Below the pieces are notes generated by a model, which searched no databases, was not told where the DNA came from, and saw only the letters and a program-made list of their open reading frames with translations. The position numbers were made by a program, and so were the translations under genes. This document shows positions 43,449 to 50,903 of a DNA stretch of 52,913 nt, in pieces (the stretch's first letter is position 1; every line of letters starts with the position of its first letter). Origin of the DNA: Clostridiales bacterium (lineage in GTDB: Bacteria > Bacillota > Clostridia > TANB77 > CAG-508); contig DQFO01000007.1 in the NCBI GenBank assembly GCA_003525075.1, positions 29,714 through 82,626 on the forward strand. The letters run 5' to 3'.

Positions 43449-44321
43449 ATGGAAAATGCAAAAAATATTACACAAATAATTATTGAAACAATTAATACAA
43501 TTTTACAAAATTTATTTTCTTCAATTGATAATAATTTATATGAAATTTTAGATGATATTATTTTTATAAATCAAGATATAATTTCTGATTCTTTTTTTGA
43601 AAAAATATTAGGAGCAAATTCTCACAATGGAATTATTTTAATTTGCAATTCTTTATTATTTGGATTTATTTTATATTATTCAATAAAATATTTATTTTCT
43701 CATTTTAATTATAATCAAATTGAAAAACCATCACAATTTATTTTTAAAATAATTATTTTTGGAATATGTATTAATTTTTCATATTTTTTCATAAAAGAAA
43801 TATTATCTTTTACATCAAATATTACTTTAGCTATTCGTGGAATTGGTGAAGATTTATTTAATAAAAATATTTGCTTTTCAGAATTGATTTTAGAAATAAA
43901 TAAATCCATTGGTATTTCTTTTTCTTCATTAGATGTTTTTTCTTTAGATGGTATTATAAAAATTTCTTTATCTTCTTCGCTTTTAAGTTTAGTTTTCACT
44001 TATGCCTTTAGATATATAATGGTAAAAATATTTATTCTTTTAACTCCTGTTGCTTTCTTATCATTAATTTTACAAAATACATCTTGGTTCTTTAAATCAT
44101 GGATTCGCAATTTATTTTCATTATTATTTATTCAAATTATAGTATCACTTGTTTTATTAATATTATTTTCTATGGATTATTCATCTGGAAATCTAATTAT
44201 AAAATTTATTTATATTGGTGCGATTTATGCTTTAATAAAAGCAAATTCATTCTCACGCGAATTTTTAGGTGGTGTTTCCACAACTATTTCACAGAATGTG
44301 AATAACTTTTTCAAGAAATAG
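43449..44321 (+). CDS. VirB6/TrbL-like polytopic channel protein
   Basis: A 290-residue protein with about six membrane helices (ILICNSLLFGFILYYS, FKIIIFGICINFSYFF, IKISLSSSLLSLVFTYAF, MVKIFILLTPVAFLSLIL, LLFIQIIVSLVLLILF, FIYIGAIYALIKA). The motif KIFILLTPVAFLSLI followed by SWFFKSWIRNLFSLLF is characteristic of TrbL/VirB6-like proteins that line the inner-membrane channel. AGGAGG precedes ATG. It lies between the pilin and PrgI-like genes. Confidence 0.72.
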   Translation: MENAKNITQIIIETINTILQNLFSSIDNNLYEILDDIIFINQDIISDSFFEKILGANSHNGIILICNSLLFGFILYYSIKYLFSHFNYNQIEKPSQFIFKIIIFGICINFSYFFIKEILSFTSNITLAIRGIGEDLFNKNICFSELILEINKSIGISFSSLDVFSLDGIIKISLSSSLLSLVFTYAFRYIMVKIFILLTPVAFLSLILQNTSWFFKSWIRNLFSLLFIQIIVSLVLLILFSMDYSSGNLIIKFIYIGAIYALIKANSFSREFLGGVSTTISQNVNNFFKK

Positions 44322-44371
44322 AACTAATTGTGGAAAACTACTCTTAATCTTATTTAGAAAGGACTATTTCT

Positions 44372-44656
44372 ATGAAATTCATAATACCTCAAAATTACAA
44401 TTTTAAAAATAAAATATTAGGGATTTTAGATTACCAAACAGCAATTTTTATTGTTATATGGTGTTCAATTACTTTTGGTCTTTTACACATTTTTATAAAA
44501 AATTGGGACATTAAAATTTTTCTTTTTATATCTTTATCATTTCCAATTATATTGTTTAGTATAGTCGGATTAAATGGTGAATCTATAGTTTACGTTCTTA
44601 AATATATATTAAAATATCTTATTCGACCAAAATTATATTTATATAAAAAGTTTTGA
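44372..44656 (+). CDS. PrgI/VirB3-like membrane protein
   Basis: A 94-residue protein beginning KFIIPQNYNFKNKILGILDY with two adjacent membrane helices (AIFIVIWCSITFGLLHIFI, IFLFISLSFPIILFSIVGL) and the tail YLIRPKLYLYKKF, the pattern of PrgI-type subunits that dock VirB4 to the channel. In related elements virB4 follows it; here virB4 is on the opposite strand beyond gyrA. AGAAAGGA precedes ATG. Confidence 0.75.
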   Translation: MKFIIPQNYNFKNKILGILDYQTAIFIVIWCSITFGLLHIFIKNWDIKIFLFISLSFPIILFSIVGLNGESIVYVLKYILKYLIRPKLYLYKKF

Positions 44657-44664
44657 CTTTTTAC

Positions 44665-44692
44665 TTGATTTTCTTACCATACATGATATAAT
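44665..44692 (+). promoter_or_regulatory. Sigma-A-type promoter of the dnaD-dnaC pair
   Basis: TTGATT (44665-44670), 16-base spacer, TATAAT (44687-44692), 38 bases before the dnaD start. Confidence 0.65.
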
Positions 44693-44729
44693 TCTAATGA
44701 CATTTTAATATAACAAAAGGAGGTACAAA

Positions 44730-45794
44730 ATGAAACTAACACAATCAGATTTACCGTTACTATTTTCTGAAACAGTCATTCCAGATATATTCTTTGCAGA
44801 ATATTTATCTCAAATGCCAGCAACAAGTGTAAAAGTATATCTTTATATTATATTTCTTTCAAAATATGAAAAAGATGCGAAATTAAATGACTTATCTAAA
44901 AATTTAGCATTACCTTTAAAAGACATTAATGATGCCTTTACATACTTAGAAGAAAATGGTTTTATAATCAGAAAAGAAAATGGTTTTATAATATCAAATT
45001 TGCAAGAACAAACACTCAATAAACTATATAAACCAAATTTAACAATGTCTCCTGAAAAAGTTGCTGATATTGCCAAAAATAAAGCTAGAGCAAAAATTAT
45101 TGAACATATCAATAATACATATTTTTCAGGTATTATGGGACCATCTTGGTATAATAATATCGATATTTGGCTTACAAAATATAATTTTGATGATCAAGTT
45201 TTAATTTCATTATTTGATTATTGTTTTAGACGTTCTGCATTAAATATGAAATATGTTCAAACCGTTGCAGAAGCCTGGGGAAGCAATAAAATTCAAACTT
45301 GGGAAGATTTAGACTCTTATTATCAAAAACAAGATGCATTAGTAAAAATAAAGAAAACAATAGCAAAAAAACTAGGAAAACAAACATTAACACAATATGA
45401 AGAAGCATATATCGAAAAATGGTTACTTGATTATGGTTATAATTTAAATATTATTGAAATTGCTCTAAAGCGTAGTGTTTACAAATCAAATCCAACCTTT
45501 GAATATTTTAATAACATTATAACTAATTGGCATGAAAGAGGTCTAAAAACCCCCGAGGAAGTCTATGCATTTATAGAACAACGTGAAAAACAGAGAAAAG
45601 ATACAAAACAATTAGAAAAGCAAGTTAATAAAGCTTCTTATGAACAAAGACAATATAGTAATTTATCATTTTTATATGCTAATTCAAATATGCAAACAAA
45701 TACGGATAATCAATTCCAAATAAATCAAAATCCTAATTACCCTAATGTTGCAGCTTCAAATATTCAAGGAATAGAAGGAGATATAAATGTCTAA
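44730..45794 (+). CDS. dnaD: DnaD-like primosome protein
   Basis: A 354-residue protein. The N-terminal winged helix (FAEYLSQMPATSVKVYLYII, LNDLSKNLALPLKDINDAF, YLEENGFIIRK) matches the DnaD/DnaB initiator domain. Two DnaB_2-type helical repeats follow (about 120-195 and 205-275; YIEKWLLDYGYNLNIIEIAL, FEYFNNIITNWHERG), and the end is a Gln/Asn-rich linker. It helps load the replicative helicase at origins or stalled forks. It overlaps dnaC by 8 bases. AAAGGAGG precedes ATG. Confidence 0.85.
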   Translation: MKLTQSDLPLLFSETVIPDIFFAEYLSQMPATSVKVYLYIIFLSKYEKDAKLNDLSKNLALPLKDINDAFTYLEENGFIIRKENGFIISNLQEQTLNKLYKPNLTMSPEKVADIAKNKARAKIIEHINNTYFSGIMGPSWYNNIDIWLTKYNFDDQVLISLFDYCFRRSALNMKYVQTVAEAWGSNKIQTWEDLDSYYQKQDALVKIKKTIAKKLGKQTLTQYEEAYIEKWLLDYGYNLNIIEIALKRSVYKSNPTFEYFNNIITNWHERGLKTPEEVYAFIEQREKQRKDTKQLEKQVNKASYEQRQYSNLSFLYANSNMQTNTDNQFQINQNPNYPNVAASNIQGIEGDINV

Positions 45795-46785
45795 TGATAT
45801 TTTAACATCACTTTTAAGTGATTATGAGCAAAAAAAACGTAAAGCTGAAGTTAATTTTGAACATCAAAAAGTAGAATTATATAAAAAAATACCTCGTCTT
45901 CATGAAATTGAAGACGAATTAAATTCTGTAGCAATTAATGAAACAAAAAATATCTTATTGGGAAATTCGTCTTCTTTAGAAAACTTACATCAAAAAATTG
46001 AAAGTCTTAAGGAAGAAAGAAAAAATATTCTATCTGAAAATAATCTTTCAGCAAATGATTTACAACCAAAATATGAATGTTGTCTATGTAAAGATACTGG
46101 ATATATAAAATCTGGAACATCAGCAACAGTAATGTGTTCATGTTTAAAACAAAAATTACTAAACATTTCATATAATAAGTCTAATATGACAAATTTAAGC
46201 AAAGAAAACTTTGAAAATTTTAATCCAAATATATTTTCAAATGAAATTTCTAGTAACTTTAATATATCGCCAAAACAAAATATATTAAATATTAAACAAA
46301 AATGTATTGAATTTGTAAATGACTTTGATAACCCAAACTCAAAGAATCTTTTATTTACGGGAAATACAGGTTTAGGAAAAACATATATGTCCAACTGTAT
46401 AGCAAATGAACTTATAAAAAAAGGGAAAAATGTACTTTATCAAACTGCTCCTGTTTTATTAGAAACTATTATTGATAATAAATTTAATAAATATAAAACT
46501 ACAAATAAAGATAACTTTTATAAAGATGTTTTAGAGGCTGATTTGCTTATTATTGATGATCTTGGAACAGAATGTTTAAACAGTATGAAACTAAGTGAAT
46601 TATTCACAATACTAAATACTCGTATTTTAAATTTGAATAATACAGTTACAAAAACTATAATTTCAACTAACCTTAATATTAATAATATCTTTAAAAGTTA
46701 TGAGGAACGAATAGGATCAAGAATTGTTGGTTACTATGATATTTATTACTTCTTTGGTGAAGATTTACGTTTTAAAAGAAAATAG
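45787..46785 (+). CDS. dnaC: DnaC/DnaI-type helicase loader
   Basis: A 332-residue AAA+ protein. The N-terminal part has a coiled region and a zinc-binding cluster (CCLCKDTGY and VMCSCLKQ, near 98-122), as in DnaI. The AAA+ domain has Walker A GNTGLGKT near 192, Walker B LLIIDDLGTE near 255, sensor TIISTNLN and the arginine finger region ERIGSRIVG. It delivers the replicative helicase with DnaD, encoded just upstream. GGAG of its ribosome site is inside dnaD. Confidence 0.9.
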   Translation: MSNDILTSLLSDYEQKKRKAEVNFEHQKVELYKKIPRLHEIEDELNSVAINETKNILLGNSSSLENLHQKIESLKEERKNILSENNLSANDLQPKYECCLCKDTGYIKSGTSATVMCSCLKQKLLNISYNKSNMTNLSKENFENFNPNIFSNEISSNFNISPKQNILNIKQKCIEFVNDFDNPNSKNLLFTGNTGLGKTYMSNCIANELIKKGKNVLYQTAPVLLETIIDNKFNKYKTTNKDNFYKDVLEADLLIIDDLGTECLNSMKLSELFTILNTRILNLNNTVTKTIISTNLNINNIFKSYEERIGSRIVGYYDIYYFFGEDLRFKRK

Positions 46786-46787
46786 AA

Positions 46788-46836
46788 AAAAATAGAACTC
46801 ATTAAGATTTTCTATCTTAATAAGTTCTATTTTTAT
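46788..46836. terminator. Bidirectional terminator between dnaC and gyrA
   Basis: AAAATAGAACT-C-ATTAAGAT pairs with ATCTTAAT-A-AGTTCTATTTT around a short loop, giving a long stem with A and T flanks between convergent genes. Confidence 0.85.
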
Positions 46837-49283
46837 CATTCTTCAATATCTTCCATATCTGGAGTTAAAGTTTCAATACTTACAACTTTTCCACCATCTG
46901 TTGTTCTCATTAAAGTAACACCTTGTGTTGAACGTCCTAAAACACTTATATCCTTAACTTTTAATCTAATTATTGTACCTTTATCTGTTATAAGCATTAC
47001 ATCTTCATCATCTGTTGCAATTCTAACTCCAACTAATTTTCCTGTTTTTGGAGTTATTTTATATGTTACAACACCTTTTCCTCCACGAAGTTGTACTCTA
47101 TATTCATCTAATTCTGTTCTCTTACCAAATCCATTTTCAGTAATAGCAAGTAATGTAGCTTTTCCACCTGAAATAATTGATTCCATTCCAATAACTTCAT
47201 CATCTTCATCAATTCTAATTCCAATTACACCTTGTGAAACCCTGCCTATAGGTCTAACTTCTTTTTCATCAAATGTAATACATAATCCATTTCTTGTAAC
47301 TAATACAACATTATCTTCTCCATCAGTTAAACGAACTCCAATTAATTCGTCATTTTCTTTTAGTGTTATTCCTAAAAGTCCTGTTGTTCTTGATGAATCA
47401 TATTCTTTTAATGCTGTTTTCTTTATTAATCCATTCTTTGTTGCCATTAATAAATATTTTCCTTCAGCAAAATTTTGAATTGGTATAACAGCAGATACTT
47501 TTTCTCCTGGATCTAAACTTAATAAATTAACAATTGCTGTTCCTTTTGCGGTTCTACCAGCTTCAGGAACTTCATATCCTTTTAATTTATATAGTTTTCC
47601 TCTATTTGTAAAGAATAATATCATATCATGTGTTGAAGCAGTAAAGATTTGTTTTACAAAATCTTCTTCTCTTGTAGCTGTACCTATAATTCCTTTTCCA
47701 CCACGTTTTTGACTTCTATATGTATCTATTGGCATTCTTTTGATATATCCGAAATGTGTTAATGTTATTACAGATTGTTCATCTTTAATTAAATCTTCAT
47801 CTTCGAAATCACCTTGTGCCGCAACAATTTTAGTCTTTCTCTCATCTCCAAACTTATCTCTTATTTCAATAAGTTCTTCTTTTATAATATCAAAAACTAA
47901 TTTTTCGCTTGCAAGAATTGCTCTTAAATGTGCTATTAATTCCATTAATTGTTTATATTCTTCTTCTATTTTTTCACGTTGTAATCCTGATAATGTTTTT
48001 AATCTCATGTCCAAAATAGCTTGTGCTTGGATATCTGTTAATCCAAATCTTTTCATTAATCTTTCTTTAGCATCATCATATGAACTACGGATAATTGCAA
48101 TTACTTCATCAATATTATCAATTGCAATTCTTAATCCCTCTAAAATATGAGCTCTTGCTAATGCTTTGTCTAAATCAAATTGTGTTCTTCTTAAAATTAC
48201 ATCTTTTCTATGATCTATATAACAATCCAAACATTGTCTTAATGTTAAGATTTTTGGTTCATTATTTACTAATGCTAGCATAATTACACCAAATGTATCT
48301 TGCATTTGAGTATTTTTATATAATTGATTTAAAACTATATTTGCATTTGCATCTCTTTTTAATTCAATTACAATTCTTACTCTATCATTTCTATCAGATT
48401 CATCTCTTAGTTCTGAGATTCCTTCAATTCTTTTTTCTTTACATAGGTGTGCTATGTTTTCAATTAAACGAGCTTTGTTTACTTGATATGGTAATGATGA
48501 AACTATAATTCTTTGCTTGTTTCCACTCATTTCTTCAATTTCAGCTTCAGCTCGCATTATAATTTTTCCTCTACCAGTAGTATAAGCTTCTTTTATTCCT
48601 TCTCTACCTAAAATTAATCCTTCTGTAGGAAAATCTGGACCTTTGATAATCTGCATTAATTGTTCATCTGTTACATTATCATCATCTATGATTTTTATAA
48701 TACCATTTATAACTTCTGTTAAATTATGTGGTGGTATATTTGTTGCCATACCTACGGCAATACCAGATGATCCATTTATTAATAATGTTGGTATTTTTGT
48801 TGGTAATACTGTTGGTTCTTGTAATCTATCATCATAGTTTGGCATAAAATCAACTGTATTTTTTTCAATATCAACTAACATTTGCTCAGCAATTTTTGAC
48901 ATTCTTGCTTCTGTATACCTCATTGCTGCAGCTCCATCACCATCTATTGATCCAAAATTTCCATGTCCATCTATTAACATATATCTCATTGAGAAGTCTT
49001 GTGCCATTCTTACCATAGCATCATATACAGATGCATCACCATGTGGATGATATCTTCCTAATACAGATCCTACTGTATTAGCACATTTCCTATAAGGCTT
49101 GTCTGATGTAATTCCATCTTCATGCATAGCATATAAAATTCTTCTGTGAACTGGTTTCAAACCATCTCTTACATCCGGTAATGCCCTAGAAACAATAACA
49201 CTCATGGCATAATCTATATAGGCTGTTCTCATTTCTTCATCTATATCTCTTTTGATTATATTTCCATCTTGTCTTTCTTCCAT
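46836..49283 (-). CDS. gyrA: DNA gyrase subunit A
   Basis: An 815-residue GyrA of normal length. The breakage-reunion domain includes SRALPDVRDGLKPVHRRILY, GRYHPHGD and the catalytic Tyr in AAAMRYTEARM near 122. The C-terminal beta-pinwheel shows repeated blades (GRGKLYKLKGYEVPEA, RNGLCITFDEKEVRPIG), with the GyrA-box-like QKRGGKGI. It introduces negative supercoils with GyrB. No in-frame CGG occurs in its 815 codons. AAAGAGG precedes ATG. A clear housekeeping anchor for this side of the window. Confidence 0.97.
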   Translation of the reverse strand: MEERQDGNIIKRDIDEEMRTAYIDYAMSVIVSRALPDVRDGLKPVHRRILYAMHEDGITSDKPYRKCANTVGSVLGRYHPHGDASVYDAMVRMAQDFSMRYMLIDGHGNFGSIDGDGAAAMRYTEARMSKIAEQMLVDIEKNTVDFMPNYDDRLQEPTVLPTKIPTLLINGSSGIAVGMATNIPPHNLTEVINGIIKIIDDDNVTDEQLMQIIKGPDFPTEGLILGREGIKEAYTTGRGKIIMRAEAEIEEMSGNKQRIIVSSLPYQVNKARLIENIAHLCKEKRIEGISELRDESDRNDRVRIVIELKRDANANIVLNQLYKNTQMQDTFGVIMLALVNNEPKILTLRQCLDCYIDHRKDVILRRTQFDLDKALARAHILEGLRIAIDNIDEVIAIIRSSYDDAKERLMKRFGLTDIQAQAILDMRLKTLSGLQREKIEEEYKQLMELIAHLRAILASEKLVFDIIKEELIEIRDKFGDERKTKIVAAQGDFEDEDLIKDEQSVITLTHFGYIKRMPIDTYRSQKRGGKGIIGTATREEDFVKQIFTASTHDMILFFTNRGKLYKLKGYEVPEAGRTAKGTAIVNLLSLDPGEKVSAVIPIQNFAEGKYLLMATKNGLIKKTALKEYDSSRTTGLLGITLKENDELIGVRLTDGEDNVVLVTRNGLCITFDEKEVRPIGRVSQGVIGIRIDEDDEVIGMESIISGGKATLLAITENGFGKRTELDEYRVQLRGGKGVVTYKITPKTGKLVGVRIATDDEDVMLITDKGTIIRLKVKDISVLGRSTQGVTLMRTTDGGKVVSIETLTPDMEDIEE

Positions 49284-49318
49284 TGTTTTACCTCTTTCTT
49301 ATTACTTTTTTCTTTTGT

Positions 49319-49347
49319 ATTATATTATAATAACTCTTATTTTGCAA
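49319..49347 (-). promoter_or_regulatory. Sigma-A-type promoter of gyrA
   Basis: On the minus strand TTGCAA (49347-49342), 17-base spacer, TATAAT (49324-49319), 36 bases before the gyrA ATG. Confidence 0.7.
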
Positions 49348-49366
49348 GGATTTTGTGGAATTATTT

Positions 49367-49585
49367 TCATAATTTTTTCATATGTTTTATTATAAAATCT
49401 ATGCCATCTTTAAATCCTTCTTTGTAATATAATTCTGCTATTATTCCTTGTTTTATATTTTCTCTTTCTTCATTTTTTTGTTCTTTTATTAATTTAAGTC
49501 TTTTATGATATTCATAACTTATTTTTCTATCTATCTTTTCTTGATTATTTCGAAAAATCTGATTCAAAAATTCATCACTCAACAT
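49367..49585 (-). CDS. Small basic hypothetical protein
   Basis: A 72-residue highly charged helical protein (FRNNQEKIDRKISYEYHKRL, then IIAELYYKEGFKDGIDFIIK). The GFKDGIDF ending is frequent in small Firmicute proteins of unknown role. GGAAGGTG precedes; ATG 49585 is preferred to GTG 49594, which is part of that site. Confidence 0.55.
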   Translation of the reverse strand: MLSDEFLNQIFRNNQEKIDRKISYEYHKRLKLIKEQKNEERENIKQGIIAELYYKEGFKDGIDFIIKHMKKL

Positions 49586-49735
49586 CTTTATCACCTTCCA
49601 ATATTTTGAGTCTTATTTTTCCATTTTATTCGTTTTAATTCTATTTGTTTATATTTACAAAACTTTCAATTTTTTGGAAATTTGTTTTTTAACAAATGCT
49701 GACTTTAAATATTCGCTTTTTGCTTATTATCTGTT

Positions 49736-49755
49736 GACAAAATTCGCTATATAAT
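49736..49755 (+). promoter_or_regulatory. Promoter/operator of the XRE gene
   Basis: TTGACAAAATTCGC (49734-49747) is followed directly by TATAAT (49750-49755), too close to TTGACA for a normal -35/-10 pair. The word GACAAAATTCGC also occurs at 32574-32585 before TATAAT, suggesting an operator overlapping the promoter. Confidence 0.45.
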
Positions 49756-49784
49756 GTTAAAAAAATTTGGAGGAGTAGATTTAT

Positions 49785-50147
49785 ATGCATTTTAACCAAG
49801 ATGATATAAACACGGGTGAAAGATTACGTGGAATTAGAGAAAGTATGAAAATGAATAGAGAAGAATTCTCAGAAAAAATTGATATAACAGATTCTTTTCT
49901 AGGTCAAATAGAAAGAGGCGAAAGAGCTTTAAGTGTAAAAACCTTAAGAAAAGTTGTAAAATATACAGGTGTCTCTGCTGATTATTTATTATTTGGAAAA
50001 GATACAAACAATGAAACAATTCAAAAAATAAATAATATTCTAACTGTAAATTCTGCAGAAACATCAGATTTCATTTATCACATCGTTATGTATTCTAATG
50101 ATTTTTGTAAAAAATTAAATAAAGAACAAAAAATAGATAAAATATAA
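49785..50147 (+). CDS. XRE-family helix-turn-helix regulator
   Basis: A 120-residue regulator: GERLRGIRESMKMNREEFSE, then DITDSFLGQIERGERALSV and LRKVVKYTGVSADYLLFGK make a typical Cro/CI HTH; the C-terminal 45 residues may dimerise. GGAGG is 10 bases from ATG. Its promoter carries a word shared with the ICE regulatory region, so it may recognise it. Confidence 0.85.
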   Translation: MHFNQDDINTGERLRGIRESMKMNREEFSEKIDITDSFLGQIERGERALSVKTLRKVVKYTGVSADYLLFGKDTNNETIQKINNILTVNSAETSDFIYHIVMYSNDFCKKLNKEQKIDKI

Positions 50148-50172
50148 AGGTATATTCATACCTTTATATTTT
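50141..50172. terminator. Bidirectional terminator
   Basis: AATATAAAGGTAT (50141-50153) and ATACCTTTATATT (50158-50170) pair perfectly around ATTC with a T run after; it lies between convergent genes and overlaps the end of the minus gene. Confidence 0.8.
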
Positions 50173-50872
50173 TTTTATTATTTCTAATTCTTCTTGACTT
50201 AACTCAAAATTATTTCCATTATTTTTTATTAAATTATAAATATTTTCAGTTTGTCTTACTTGCTTTAGTATATTTTCTAAAGGAATTATACTTTTTAAAT
50301 TGTTCTGTATTTTTTTCCATTCTTTTGTCATTCCTTCAAAATCTTTGCTTTTTAAATACTCATTAAAGTTATCCACATATTTTCCTATATTGTGTATACT
50401 TCTCTCTTGAAAATTCATTTCATTTTTTATATTACTTGTAACATTATTCAAAATTATATCTTTCCCACCTGTTATTACAGATTTTATTTGACTATTTATT
50501 ATTCCTTTTTGATATATTTTATTTGATGCTTTATCAATTAAATCTGAAAAAGTATCAATTACTCCTCCACTTCCAATTGCTGTTTGAACTTGTGAAATAT
50601 TCTCAAATTTTCCGGTAAATATTCCGGAAATACTTTTTCCAATATCAACTACACATTCTGTTGCCGTATGTAAACCATCTTTTATTCCATTTTCTATTAA
50701 AGCATCTTTTATTTCTATAACCTGATTCTCTATTACATCTGGTAACATTGCTCTTAACCCGAAAATCTAATGCTTTATTTATTATTTTTCCAAAAGTAGT
50801 ATCAAAAAAATTTTTTTGTTCTTTTTCTAATTCATTATTTATATTATTTTCTAATTTATTTTCTAACTCCAT
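50164..50872 (-). CDS. Hypothetical T4SS-associated protein with CGG frameshift
   Basis: A 235-residue helical protein obtained by skipping base 50761. The 5' frame supplies the start and ribosome site (GGAAAAATAAAAATGGAG) and 37 codons (ENKLENNINNELEKEQKN, FGKIINKALDF); the 3' frame supplies GLRAMLPDVIENQVIEIKDA onward. Without the skip, frame zero runs into 37 unrelated codons. A Gly/Ile-rich amphipathic stretch (CVVDIGKSISGIFTGKF) could contact membranes. It follows virB4 and probably belongs to the same operon. Family not recognised. Confidence 0.6.
50758..50761 (-). other. CGG recoding site 7 (TTT CGG GTT; +1, Gly)
   Basis: In-frame CGG outside the ICE, 14 kb beyond its end. Skipping the C (base 50761) gives GGG and joins KALDF to GLRAMLPD. 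Confidence 0.65.
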
Positions 50873-50903
50873 TTTTATTTTTCCTTTCTTATCAAAAAAT
50901 ATT

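Noticed and set aside
47740..48150. 136-codon plus-strand frame inside gyrA
   Set aside because: Antisense shadow of gyrA with composition typical of reverse translation.
196..50761. Explaining the seven frame breaks as independent pseudogene mutations
   Set aside because: All involve one extra C before an in-frame Gly codon and the rest of each gene is intact; random indels would vary in type and position.
196..50761. CGG reassigned to another amino acid
   Set aside because: Reading CGG as any single amino acid leaves the downstream frame wrong; a base must be skipped.
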